Below are positions 9,769 to 19,860 of a DNA stretch of 64,000 bases, piece by piece (position 1 is the stretch's first letter; the number at the start of each line of letters is the position of its first letter). A program made the position numbers and the translations under genes. The stretch spans positions 1 through 64,000 of the forward strand of contig JAODTK010003887.1 of the NCBI GenBank assembly GCA_026419785.1. Reading direction: 5' to 3'. The notes beneath the pieces were generated by a model. It saw only the letters and a list, made by a program, of their open reading frames with translations, did no database searches and was not told where the DNA came from. This DNA is from Sclerodactyla briareus (taxonomy: Eukaryota; Echinodermata; Holothuroidea; Dendrochirotida; Sclerodactylidae).

Positions 9769-9877
9769 CTGGAAAAAACCAATGAGGCAATGGAATGGAT
9801 TATGAAGTCACTGATCGAGAACAAACTCAGCTCAGAGGAAGAACTCCCCGACATGAAACATATCGATTCTGGGACCG
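9769..9877 (+). CDS. TRPM2-like channel, coiled-coil exon 2
   Basis: The 36 codons read LEKTNEAMEWIMKSLIENKL, then SSEEELPDMKHIDSGT plus one base. Human TRPM2 has the parallel LEEQVAQTARALHWIVRTL...SSEADVPTL, so this is the second half of the coiled coil and the linker into the NUDT9-H domain. The acceptor is cttgccttag and the donor gtgagt, in phase 1. The following recognised exon begins in phase 0 at its best acceptor, so a small linker exon may be missing or unrecognised between 9878 and 11298. Confidence 0.85.
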
Positions 9878-11298
9878 GTGAGTAGCAGTCGATTTATATA
9901 CTGAAGAGAAGGCTGGAACGTGCTCCAACACACATGATGTGGGCGTTCTTTCGAATAGCCAACTGCCAGTTACGAGTGCTATGTGAACGAGAACGGACGT
10001 GTGTGCAGACATCTCTCTGATATGCTGGCCTTGTGATAACCCATGAGGCTCGGAATCACTCCAACAAGTGCATCAGTTGCACACCTCTGCATGCATTCTC
10101 AGATATAAGTCTGGACTATGAAAGGGTCAATCAGATGGCATGGCGCGCACACTCGCATGCTTTACTCGATGTGATGCCTCTGCCTCAAAAATATCTTGAA
10201 AGCCTGAGGTCTAATGAAATTATTGTTTGAGCTTGTTAGCAGGATCACACACAAACCATAGAATGTATGATAGAAAGTATAGAATATGGGACTAGAAGAC
10301 AGGTGCTGATTTTATATTTCCAACAGAAAATATCAAGATTAATTAGTCTGATTTATTCATGACACTTTGTGATACACCTTCAGTCCTCGAAAATTTGGAG
10401 GTAGATTTCGGGGCACTGCATGGACATCCATTTAATGAGTCTAATTTATTTTCTATGAAATATCTGCAAGCAATTGCTGCACCCCAGTTAATCAGGATGT
10501 GCAAAGTTGGTTAGGGGTTTGCAAACAACAGCTCTCTGATCCCAACAAGGGGACCCTTTCTTTCCCAACCCCACAGAACAAGGCAGTTAAAACAAAATAT
10601 TGTAACATGGAACAACCTCTGATCGCAAAACAGACGAGACTAGCGGTTTCAAAACCTACCCGTCCCAAGAGGTGGATATAGAAATGATGGAAGTTCTTAC
10701 GTGGTGGTCTCCTGTCCCTAGGAGTATGGAGTATGTTTTGTTACGAGTTGTTATACCCAAAAATATGGAAGAGTTAAAAGAACAACTCCACCACTGGAAA
10801 AAAGCATGTTGGTGCTGCTATTCGTCCCAAAAACCAATGTTGATAATCAACACTGTCGTTCGGGTGACATTAGGCAAGAGTCACTCCGATGTGCATCGGA
10901 ACCGATTTTGCATTAAAATACCATATTCCCTTAATCAAATAATTTGAATTCGTGTTTCAACAAACTCTGGTTTCTATGGTCCCAATATGTTTTAGGAGGC
11001 AAAATTGTCTTGCAATACCTATGTGACTAATGAAAGGGTCCGTTGTCAAAAAACAATTGTCCCATAGTTTATCAGAACAAATTTTGCATCAAGTTATCAC
11101 AGTGGCGACTACCGTATTCGATAATGAACAATGTCAATCGTTGGGTTGAAGGTCACATGAACAGAATGTCCACTCAGATTTGGTGGTCTCTTCCATCAAT
11201 ACTGTGAGACGGCTCCCTCATCTTCAAACCAGGTTGAAAATTGCAGCACCCTATCTGATCTACATAATAAAGCCAAACCTTTGTACCCTCTCTATCAG
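9878..11298. other. Intron, no feature seen
   Basis: Ordinary AT-rich intron. Two open stretches (10033-10230, 10499-10947) lack splice signals or known motifs. A missing linker exon would be expected here on phase grounds, but I cannot point to it. Confidence 0.4.
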
Positions 11299-11460
11299 AT
11301 CAAGAAGATCAGAACCAATGAAAACGAGGAGGGGGAATATGAGGTGCCTACGACCTTGGAGGAACTGGGTATCGCAGTACACGTGAAGTCACGGAAGAGT
11401 CCCTACCCCGGGACCGCCATGAGACGGTTCCATGTCTCGGACAAAAAGGTCCCTTGGACT
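11299..11460 (+). CDS. TRPM2-like channel, first NUDT9-H exon
   Basis: Exactly 54 codons begin IKKIRTNENEEGEYEVPTT and contain KSRKSPYPGTAMRRF, HVSDKKVPWT. The SPYPG...R-F-x-V-x-x-KVPW signature is typical of NUDT9 and the TRPM2 C-terminal NUDT9-H domain, where it forms the N-terminal subdomain over the ADP-ribose cleft. The acceptor (tttgtaccctctctatcag) and donor (gtgagt) are strong and the frame is clean. From base 11325 onward the same exon sequence restarts at 21039, exactly identical for 87 bases. Confidence 0.85.
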
Positions 11461-12075
11461 GTGAGTATCGATGCCGAGCCAATCCTACGAGTCCATATCT
11501 ACAATCTGGGACAGAGATCACTTGAGACACCTCATTTCTCCTGGCTATGGCAGCAATGAGATAACTCGTGCACACGCACTTGCGGAACTGATGACTGAAC
11601 AAAAATAGCAGACAGACACCAACTTCACCTTAACCATCAAAGACCTGCATTATGTTGTGCTCCTGCCAAAGGGCATTCCTGATACTTGATACATGACTGG
11701 CCAAAAAAAGGGCCATGTGAAAATAATAATACTTAACCATTCATATAGTTGGACCTTTAACCCATACGTTTGGGAGTGGCGCTTCACAGTGAAAAGAAAA
11801 TCCACAAATGACAAGGATTCATGAACAATAAGGTCTTATTAGTATGCTGGAACTTGTTAGTGCTTTGGTGAAGACCCGAACCCCAGCAAATGGAAGGTTA
11901 AGGTTATTTCCCAGATCTTGGGAGCCACAACACTCAGGAGAGTAGCAGCAGCAGAGAAAGGAGGCTATGGCTAATGTTGGGGACTGGGGGAGAGCCAAAT
12001 AGCCAGGATCGTGTTCGTAGGCGGCCCTCGTGTAAGCAATCGGCATCTCAAACCTAATTCTTATAGTGAACAGGA
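11461..12075. other. Intron, shared by both copies
   Basis: The sequence has a clear counterpart at 21177-21797 in the second copy. It is noncoding and I see no exon. Part of it may belong to the minus-strand LINE relic that follows. Confidence 0.4.
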
Positions 12076-12260
12076 GGCCAGTGTAATTCTCTCAGGACGA
12101 GGGTTGTGTGATCACGCTTGGAAGAGTTTAGTAAGAGACGTGCAGGCCTGATCATGCGCTTCTGACGACGCAGGAGCTTGGAGAAGGAATGCCAGGGTTA
12201 GAAATCGATTGATTAAAGTAGGATCAGGGCTGCAAATGACTCATGTGGCAGATAATTCTC
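12076..12260 (-). mobile_element. CR1/L2-like LINE relic, C-terminal RT region
   Basis: The complement of 12078-12180 reads KLLRRQKRMIRPARLLLNSS, then KRDHTTLVLRELHW, matching the conserved end of CR1/L2-type reverse transcriptases (VQNAAARLL...RDHITPVLRELHWLPV). Only this short piece is recognisable, and flanking sequence may also be part of the element. A second copy lies at 21798-21990 as part of the large duplication. Confidence 0.7.
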
Positions 12261-12886
12261 CAGAAAGGAACAAAGCGATAGGGTAGGAAACCAGAATGAA
12301 GTAGTGATAGTTTTAATAGTAGAATTTGAAAGGTGCGATATAGATGTACAGTGTGCTTGCAGTAGAAGTGAGCACCACATGAGGCGGAACGTGAAGTGGA
12401 AATAATAGTGACGAGGGAATATCAGGATTGTGAGACTGTATATGGGTTCAAAACAGATGATCTGATGATCAAGCTAAATATGATATTATGGGAAAGTGCT
12501 AGGTTGATGAGGCTCGACAAATACAGGTTCGATTGGGCTTGTGATTCCCAGTGTTTAGTTTTGTGCGCCACAACCTCCTACCAATCTGGTCATATTTAAA
12601 CTCTGTCCAAAATGTCAACTGGAAAAGACCAGCGAAAACTGTGTCGACCATTAGTTTCCTGTAAAAATTACAATTGTTTCAATTCAAAATTTTGCCCTGT
12701 ATGAATCGATCGGTAACCTTTGCCATTCATCCCTGAGAGTAAAGTGAGGTTAGAAAAAAATCTCCGATTTCCACCTGAATCCCAGGGCAAACAACGTTTT
12801 CGAAGTGTGATATCATGTAATGGAGCCTTTGGTCCATCCGTGTTACCACAATCCTTACAGTGACATACCCTATTCTGGATCCCCAG

Positions 12887-13094
12887 GTGAGATTCCCTGC
12901 CATACAAACCGTTCAAGTACACCCACCCCTCTGTCCTGGGCAGGTCGGACGCGCCCCCACTGGGCTGACGAGGACCTCATGGCCCTCGCCGTTGGATCGG
13001 GCCCATCACTGATGTACGAACCAGATGGACACCTGTGTAACTACAACCGGAAAGGTCACACTGGGGCGATATGAGGTCCAGGATAAGCTACCTT
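12887..13094 (+). CDS. TRPM2-like channel, second NUDT9-H exon (frame-broken)
   Basis: Pieces in different frames spell a NUDT9-H segment: YTHPSVLG-like, then WADEDLMALAVGSG, then NYNRKGHTG, then YEVQDKLP. In NUDT9 this corresponds to the region 'YTAPxVLxxPxWADP...NxxDGKVNRxSHxGxYxVxDGLP'. The acceptor is tggatccccag and the donor gtaagt at 13095. At least three one-base shifts interrupt the frame. The copy at 22630-22839 has its breaks at different places, which argues for sequencing error rather than shared mutation. Confidence 0.7.
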
Positions 13095-13429
13095 GTAAGT
13101 GCAGTTGGAAGGACCATGAGGGGCGGGGGCAGGGTGAGGACAGGGTACGACAGGGGTACTACAGTTTGTCTACAGATGTTAGTAGATGGTGTCGAGTGGT
13201 TCGTTTGATGGAGTGTGGGCAGGGGGTTGGAGTTAGTTCACGCTAGCATGGCTTTCGTGGAGGAAAAAAACAGGTTCCACCGTTTTAAGAGGGCCTTTTA
13301 AACACGTCTTTGACCTGCAACGGCTTCGGCAAATTCCAATCAAGTTCCCAAGTGGATGGTATGCTATAGGCTCACCAAGGCCTCTGACGAAGAGGCCCCA
13401 TCAAACATCTTATATCTAAAATAAAAATT

Positions 13430-14215
13430 TTCAGGCTGAGGAAGGGGTATACTCAAAGAACCCTCGTTGACAGCGAACCCCTTTTTTCTTTTTTGCAAAT
13501 ATGTAGTCCTCCTGGTGTCCCGCAGGGTACTGTTATGGGAGGCTTATCCCTCCTGGCTATGAAAGGTGACCTCCCCGATGTGTATCTCCAAATGTTGCTG
13601 ATGACGCTCTCTAGTCAGAGAGGGACTTCCCCTTCATCACAATTGGTACTACAGGAACGCAGACCTCCAGCCATTGACAACTGCGTCCCCCAAAGACCAG
13701 GGGTATTTCATTCTAACTCCACAAAATGTCAGTCTTCATGCGTTAAAAACAAAAAACCCCTACAAAATTGAATATATCTCCATGCCATCCCCTTGTCCTG
13801 CCCTGTGTCCCCCTATCTTAGATCACTTCTGGGACTACAAATGGTCATGGACCCCCACATTAACTCCATAGTTGCAAAGGACACCAAGTCCTTAAACTCT
13901 TTTTGTAGGAACTTTTACCATAGCTCTCCACAAGGTTTAAGAGGCTGCTTTTTAATCAGTTTATGTTGTCTCCAGCTTCAATAGGCATCCTAAAAACCCA
14001 ACTGTTGTCCCCTTACACATCAACTGGCAATAATAAACGTGAAATGGTCCAAAACCATCTGGTAGACTTGGTGACCTCATGTATGGATAGTGTTTATTAG
14101 TGCCGTCGTGTCTCCTCCAATTGGAACTCTTGAGCACTGGCAAGATTAATCACAGACCTTGTTACCTGGTCACAAAATTCTCCGTCATAAATTAGTTGTT
14201 CTCACACAAGGTATC
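13430..14215 (+). mobile_element. CR1/jockey-like LINE relic, reverse transcriptase 3' half
   Basis: Broken frames contain PGVPQGTVMG at about 13510-13540, a GDLPDVY phrase, an ADD-like site, NSTKCQ, then WTPHINSIVAK and FYHSSPQG. These follow the order of RT motifs in non-LTR elements (SGVPQGTVLGP, FADD, NPSKCQ, LGVTL, HI-x-x-I-x-KA, LYHSPQ). It is an old insertion since it is present in both large copies (counterpart 23170-23955). There is no intact frame. Confidence 0.8.
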
Positions 14216-14829
14216 TCCCATTCAATCACTCCTAGTGAAACCAGTCCAACATTCAGTCCGCCAAGACCCTGGTCTGCTATGTTGATGCCGTGGGGCTCTA
14301 TGTTCGAGACCCTGCGTTAATGGAACACCTCCCTCACCATGTTGGTCTGATACAAAAAATGTATTTGAGAGGACAGTAGACACCTGGTCATATCAATGTA
14401 TGGTCTTTTCCCTGCAATACTCATTATCCTCCATCGAATGCATTGTGGGCAACATTGGAGTATCATGATGAAGAAGAGGATACCTACTATTGTGTGTGGC
14501 TGTTCGTCAGGTCAGGAAATGGACAGGCCTAAAGCTGGGGTCCTAGATCGGCTACTATTTGTTAGTGGCTGTGGTAGGCCAAGGGGGTTGACCGGTTATG
14601 CTGGCACCATAATTCTCTGCCAAGTAGTTGGTGTTAGTGCCATGGGAGGGGGCTGGCAGAGTTGATAAATGCAACAAATCTTCACTTCAAAATGACCTCA
14701 GCTATTCAACTCATTCAACATTCTTATTTCGAATCTTTTCTGTTAAACGTTTTTTTCAGAAAAAGTGACAACAAGCAAGAAAGGGTAAACAGACCAGGAC
14801 ATAGGAACTAGGCATGATATTGAAACACC
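14216..14829. other. Intron, nothing recognised
   Basis: Sequence between two LINE relics, also present in copy B at 25806-26439. No exon or RNA gene is seen. It could be uncharacterised parts of the flanking elements. Confidence 0.35.
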
Positions 14830-15060
14830 ATTCAATACTTGACAATATCAATAAATTGATAAAAGTGAGCCAAGGATTGAAACCTGTGGAACACCACAAC
14901 TAGTAGGTTCGAGACAGAGTTTAGAGTATATGCCAACAAGATGTGTTAAACCAAAGCATGCTGCAGCTCTGTAACCCATGTTCTGGCTTACAAAGGAATG
15001 CATCATGATCTAGAGTATCAAAGGCTTATACAAATAAAAAATATACAAGAAGTTGAGACA
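14830..15060 (-). mobile_element. LINE relic, RT core on the minus strand
   Basis: The complement encodes AFDTLDHDAF at 14998-15027 and TSCGVPQVSILGSLLSIY ending near 14850. These match the RT motifs 'KAFDTLDHxLL' and 'SGVPQGSILGPLLFxIYxND' in the right order. It is therefore a separate minus-strand non-LTR element from the plus-strand relic at 13.4-14.2 kb. A copy lies at 26440-26670. Confidence 0.7.
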
Positions 15061-15309
15061 GTTGTTTCCGAGAGGGCTATAGAGGATAGAGGTTTTGGTT
15101 AAAGGGTAAAAAGGCTAGAAAGCACTGGCCCAACTGCAGATTCAAACCCGACTATGTATAACATATATAGGGATTGTGCATTGATTGTCATTCATATTTA
15201 TTATAGAGAACATCATAGTGATCCAGTCACTCTGCCACACTCACAATTGTTCATTCATTAGGGCCAACTCAACATCCCCTGCATTCGTTTCTGTCATTTT
15301 GCTTTCCAG

Positions 15310-15401
15310 GAACCCCAAGGGTCGTACAGGGTCGACATCGCGGTCGGGGCAATCTGGGGAAGGTTTCGGCCCCAACCACGCTGCTGAACCATTGTCACAA
15401 G
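15310..15401 (+). CDS. TRPM2-like channel, third NUDT9-H exon (frame-broken)
   Basis: The exon begins NPKGRTG and later reads FGPNHAAEP, the conserved NUDT9/TRPM2 stretch 'NPxGRTGxxGRGxLGRFGPNHAADPIVTR' found in the centre of the domain. The middle (GRGNLGR) is recoverable only in another frame, because of extra single bases around 15345-15370. The acceptor is gctttccag. The donor is blurred: cacaagggtaga here versus cacaggtgaa in copy B. The counterpart at 26957-27048 keeps the middle part better. Confidence 0.75.
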
Positions 15402-15789
15402 GGTAGAAACGCGTTCATGTCAAGTATTAATCTGGATTCAGGATTCCTAGCCATGGAGGGTTCTGCCCCGATGCTACTACTACTCCAGTTGTTCACTGAG
15501 AGTGAACATGTCAATGTCAACCCACCCCCCGTCACCCCCCCCCACCCGGGTAGTCTGGTCGTGAGATCCTGATTAGATGTTGTCTCTGACAATGCCTGAA
15601 CTGGTCATCGTAAGGCGATCAAAGCATTCGAACAAACAGAATGAGGAATTCAGATATACCATACTCGGTCGTTCCATTGATGCTCTTGCCCCAATAAAAG
15701 CACACCTGTCTTTTCTACCCAATTGTGACTTTTTGTGTCCTAAATCGAGGCACAGTGAAAATCGTACGGAAAGCCTGGACTAAAATTTA
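15402..15789. other. Intron, nothing recognised
   Basis: Intron with a C-rich tract near 15520-15550. No exon or mobile-element motif is seen. The counterpart is 27049-27489. Confidence 0.4.
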
Positions 15790-16400
15790 TTAAAAATTTT
15801 GGGGTTGCCTTTGATCCGAGAGTACCGAAAAAACGAGCCCTGATTCATTGAAAGGGGTTGTTTCTTTTATATGTTTTTTTAGATGCCTTCCAGCTCTTCA
15901 ACACTTCACCGTATTGATCGGAACTACACATGTCTGCCCCAGTAAAATCCCGATGAGTTTGAAAGTTGACATTACTGCCCTTATGCTGCCCTCTATTTTG
16001 CAGGTTTTACCAGAAAATGAAAATTTAGTCCTATTAACCCTAACTTGGTGGGGCATGGGACAAAGGTGGTCCCGAAAAATTCCAGTTCAATGGAGGTCCA
16101 CATTCGGGTTGGCTTTTGGAAATTTTTCCTGATTTTGAATGGATTTGAACAATCCTAGTAGACTGTTGTTCGATCCTAAACATTATGAATGTCAGTTGGA
16201 TGTTCACAGGAGGTCAACATTGTATAACAATTTTTCTAACGTTGTTGTATTTCAAACTGATCTTGTGGAATGTGGACTACACCTTAACAACAGGTTGTCC
16301 ATTTCAAAGTCACCGGATGTCCAAAACGAACATAATTTTAATGTGCTTTCTTTACATGAAAGTCCCCATGGTTTACCCACCTGCGCATGTCTATTGTCCA
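15790..16400 (+). repeat. Dispersed repeat family 2, copy 2
   Basis: It aligns with 4345-5000 and 43480-44110 through 'tgccctctattttgcagg', 'aacttggtgggg', and the closing 'tttacccacctgcgcatgtc'. It forms the intron just upstream of the exon at 16454. Confidence 0.65.
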
Positions 16401-16453
16401 TTTTGTAAGCGTGGGTATTATCCCAGTGTTTTTTCGCACTTTTCCCTGCCCAG

Positions 16454-16557
16454 GTTGGAGCGAAGCACACACGAGAGAAAAGATGTTGAGATGGCAAGCC
16501 AATCTTGGAGTTCATCGCTATACAGCGTAGAGACAATCAACATTTGCTATATCCGGG
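16454..16557 (+). CDS. TRPM2-like channel, NUDT9-H exon before the Nudix box
   Basis: Codons from about 16490 read DGKPILEFIAIQRRDNQ and then approach PG at the donor. NUDT9 has '[23 protein letters not shown]' at this place. The acceptor is tttccctgcccag and the donor gtgagt at 16558. The start should contain W-K-R as in NUDT9, and is recoverable only after small frame shifts, as is the tryptophan before PG. The counterpart is at 31762-31887. Confidence 0.75.
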
Positions 16558-17536
16558 GTGAGTTTATTTTGATCCACACTGGCAACCCTCGGCCTGCGGC
16601 CATATACGGCCTGCGAAACAGAATTTTGTGGCCTGCTGAGTGTTTGATGAAACATTGAAGTTTTGCTGGGGTAATAGCTTGTTTCGACTGAACTCAGACC
16701 CAAATTCTCCAGGCCAGAACAAATCAGGTCAGGCACTAGTGTTCGTTAGGACTACCCTGCACCTCCGCACCATGATTCAATCGTGCTTCGCAAATATATG
16801 CCTGTTATCCAAAATCGTGCCCAGTGTATGCTTCGGGTACCGCAAGTTGTAAGACCTGGTATCTCCACAGGTTTCTGGTGCTTTATTACCATATGTTCCC
16901 ATTCCAGATTACGCCAGTTAATAATTAAAGAACAAACTGGCAGCTCACTCATATTTGGCGTACGTTGTTTCTCGCTGGGTTCCCAGTTATTGTCTGCACC
17001 ATGTGGAGCAATGGAAGTTAAGTGTCTTGCCCAAGGAACACTGGAAACGCTGAGTGGCCTCGAATGGAATGAAAGCCGCAATCCAGTTCTATTATCATCA
17101 TAAATATTCAGAGTTTGCTGAGAAAGGGTGCGATTGCTGAACAATCATCAGCTGATGGATTCTGTCTAGTTTTGATCACCTGCTCCATAGAATAACCAGT
17201 CGGTTCGGACACATCCCTCTCGTCTTGTCAACATCAATCTGTAATACACGAGTGGCCCAGCTTGGAATATCCAGGGAATTTATTCCTGGACAGTCATATT
17301 AAAGATCCCACAAACTAAACTTGCTGCAGCTGTGTGTGGTGCTGCACACAAACCATCTTATTATAATTTGTTAAGTTGCGGATAGGGATAAAGCACAATC
17401 TTCTTTTTGTTCATGGTGTCCATAGACAGTCTCAGCTGAATTTCCAGTCCCCATTGTTTACTCCCCAATGAAGTTCTCATGATAGTGCATTATTCCTTAA
17501 TGAATTACTGAGTAAAACCTCCGGTCCAACCCCCAG
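16558..17536. other. Intron, no feature seen
   Basis: Intron between the two exons that flank the Nudix box, duplicated at 31888-32971 and in part at 34545-34826. No exon, RNA gene or mobile-element motif is visible. Confidence 0.4.
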
Positions 17537-17681
17537 GGTATGGGTGAACCAGTCACGAGGTCCGCCAGAACCCTGCTTCTGGAGTTCCAAGTGAGGAGGC
17601 CCTGGGTGAACTGGACAAGACAGAAGCAGAGGCGTAGAAGGATCAAGAACCCGTGGAGGAGCTCTCAAACATGGCACAGAG
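17537..17681 (+). CDS. TRPM2-like channel, Nudix-box exon
   Basis: Read across its indels, and compared with the copies at 32972-33171 and 34827-34968, the exon encodes a Nudix box: GMVEPGHEVSQTLLR then EFSEEALGELDKTEA. The metal-binding REFxEE core is present, as in active NUDT9 (REFGEE), whereas human TRPM2 has RIL-RQE and is inactive as an enzyme. The position of the first box glutamate carries His in all copies. The reaction in the family is ADP-ribose to AMP plus ribose 5-phosphate. The acceptor is accccccag, the donor gtaatc. This copy lacks or gains single bases around CTGCTTCTGGAGTTCC. Confidence 0.8.
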
Positions 17682-18591
17682 GTAATCCCCCGCTCATCCC
17701 TATGTCCGTCTCTCTTCATTGAAGCAGTGGAGTCGGTTTCAACAATTGCACATGGAGCAGTTCTTGTCTCTTCTAACATGACGCAGTAATGTCCCCCTCC
17801 CCACTTCCTGCTGCATAGATTGCATTGGGTGAGGACTGAAGCCTTTGGTTTAGGCCTATGACCCTCCCAACCCCGGCTAAATTTTGAGCAAGTCGGTATG
17901 TTCCCTGAGTAGTGCACAGAGGCCATGTGAAGTAACTATGCAATCTTGGTCAAAGTGTTACAGACCCATGATACCCCCCACCCCCCCCCCGTTCACAGGA
18001 ACTTGCTGCAATACCCTCTCTAGTTCTCGAGAGCAGTCATGGATTCCTCTTGGGGGAGAGAACACTGGACAATATTCTAGCACAAACTGTTAGCAGCGTG
18101 CTTGCTTTTTTGCCTGCGTGTATAAATCTGCCACTTTATAACTGTTGCACCAGAAAAACCCAGAGAGCTATGGGTATGTATTGGTTACGTTGATCTCTCT
18201 GCGATTGAAATCTTTGGTTAATAGGTTCCGAATCAGCTAGAACCCCATTGTGCCCCAGTTCCCTTCTCACGACTGCTTGACGGTGAGCCAGCTCACAGTC
18301 AAGTCCGTCAATCTCCTTGCCCAGTTACTTTCATCTGACAGCTCACATAAAGAAGGGGATCTATTGGCATGCTTCCACCCCCCCCTGTATGTTCAATACA
18401 CCTCATTCACAGTGGTCCGTCCTTAAAACAAAATGCGCACCAACATCATTCCCCATCATCACCTCGTCCCCACCCCTGTGAGAAATTGCTGCGGATGATA
18501 CTGCGCATCCGGTCTGCACCTTTGCCAGCCCCGCATTCCCTCTGTCCGGCTGTGAGAGAGTAATATCCTCTGCTTCTTTATTTCTCACCAG
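17682..18591. other. Intron with C-rich tract
   Basis: Intron after the Nudix-box exon, with a poly-C stretch near 17985. At about 17893-17897 the two other copies carry an insertion of about 800 bp that is absent here, so this copy shows the empty site. No exon is seen. Confidence 0.5.
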
Positions 18592-18710
18592 GTTCTACAA
18601 GGGTAGGTTGAAGCCCCAGTAATACAGACAATGCCTGGATGGAGACAGTTGCAATGAACTTCCATGATGATGATGGTTCCGTATTTGCCCAGTTAGAGGA
18701 GCTCCTTCAG
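18592..18710 (+). CDS. TRPM2-like channel, NUDT9-H exon with YKG...NTDNAW
   Basis: Across a small shift the exon encodes YKGRVE, PRNTDNAWMETVAMNF, then HDDDGSVFAQLEELLQ. NUDT9 and TRPM2 share 'YKGYVDDPRNTDNAWMETxAxxxH', a substrate-cleft segment after the Nudix box. The acceptor tttctcaccag and donor gtaact are present. A one-base shift sits near 18620-18632. It ends in phase 0, matching the terminal exon. Confidence 0.8.
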
Positions 18711-19740
18711 GTAACTTCTATCTCTTGCGGGCAGGCAGTGATTGAAGGGGAGGGGGAGGGCAGCAACAATAGAAATATTTTGGAAATACATGTGATGGGC
18801 CAGGCTTTATACAAATTGTCACACATTTGCAATTAACAAAAACTTGGACCGAATATCTGTAATATATATATAATATATAATTTATCGAATTTGATCTCTG
18901 GGGGGGAATAGTGCATCAACAATAGAACTAGGATTGTTGAAGTATAGATGCAGATCCCACCATGAAATGTATGTTAATCAGGTTCGAGACACCCGTTGGC
19001 TTCATAGCTAAAAAAAAGCAAGAGGTCGAGGTTTGAATCACGGTCCAGTCACTTCCAGATTTCCTGAACCTTTCCTCCTCTCTGTTTTTATTCACCAATT
19101 GCCACTGCAGGGTCCCCCTTAAGCTTCGAAATATTACAAAATTGTAGCCAACGCTACTCCCTACAGTGGGTCCAAGTCGTGCCAGGTCGGAATGTTAAAA
19201 TTTGATCTCTGTGGGGGGGAGTGTGTGGCATCACCAATAGAAATAGCATTGTTCAAGTATAGATTCAGATCCTCACACTGAAAGGCCATCATGTTCTTGG
19301 ATCGAGACCACCAGTTGGCTATATAGCTCAATTTATCGTAAAGGGCGCTTGCACTAAACAAGAGTTCTACGGTTCGATTCCCGGTGGGAGCCCGCAGGGC
19401 TACTATTTTTTTGTAATGTAATTTCAGAAGCACTTTTGAAATTATATGTGTGTGTGTGTTCATTCCAGACACATGGTTCATCTCCTTGAGACTTCCAATA
19501 GAACGGACCACATCCACCACATTCAACTGCTTTGACATCTCACAGTTTCCATTTGGCACCTGGATAGGGGAGGTGCCTTGCCTTCAGGCACTTTGAAGAT
19601 GCGACAAGTAATCAAAATAATCAAAACTCACTTTTACTAATTTAAATTATACCTGTTATGTTTGTTATGCCTTGTGTCAGTATCTCTCAAAAATCTGCAA
19701 AGAAAAGAACACAGTCTGAATTTGTATCTCTTTCTCAGAG
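18711..19740. other. Intron holding a tandem pair of SINE-like modules
   Basis: Two modules about 300 bases apart begin with 'tttgatctctg(t)ggggg' (about 18889 and 19199). Each proceeds through 'caatagaa', 'cattgttcaagtatag', 'cagatcc', 'gagac.acc.gttggct', and a tRNA-like stretch. The second module carries the better Pol III box pair and is listed separately. AT repeats lie near 18860. Confidence 0.6.
19317..19392 (+). repeat. tRNA-derived SINE head
   Basis: The stretch resembles a tRNA: ggct at the start pairs with agcc at the end, an A-box-like 'tagctcaatt' is followed by 'gggcgcttgcacta', and a perfect B-box-like 'ggttcgattccc' sits 12 bases before the end. The anticodon arm lacks the invariant T33, so it is not a functional tRNA. 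The duplicate at 37507-37579 keeps a more regular D arm (ctcaattggtaggg). Confidence 0.65.
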
Positions 19741-19860
19741 GCTGGGGATGATGCCCATGGAGTGAGGTGGTCAGCGAATCAGCTCCGAGATACCCCCCTC
19801 TTTGCCAGTCACACAGCCATGCTTGCCAAGGTCGTCCGAATCACAACGCCCGCTCTTTAG
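19741..19860 (+). CDS. TRPM2-like channel, terminal NUDT9-H exon with stop
   Basis: Thirty-nine codons read AGDDAHGVRWSANQLRDTPL, then FASHTAMLAKVV, ending RITTPAL before TAG. NUDT9 ends '[32 protein letters not shown]...', so this is the last exon of the domain. It follows a pyrimidine-rich tctctttctcagag acceptor in phase 0, matching the previous exon. The frame is intact. The copy at 37918-38040 is frame-broken. This would be the natural C terminus of the channel if copy A is the real locus. Confidence 0.85.
   Translation, partial: AGDDAHGVRWSANQLRDTPLFASHTAMLAKVVRITTPAL

Noticed and set aside
9347..9805. Long overlapping open frames rich in Ser-His-Leu-Thr repeats
   Set aside because: They are translations of the CACTCATT minisatellite in all three frames and have no codon or domain signal.
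19317..19392. Possible functional tRNA gene
   Set aside because: The anticodon loop lacks T33, the arms pair imperfectly, and the stretch sits within a repeated SINE module.
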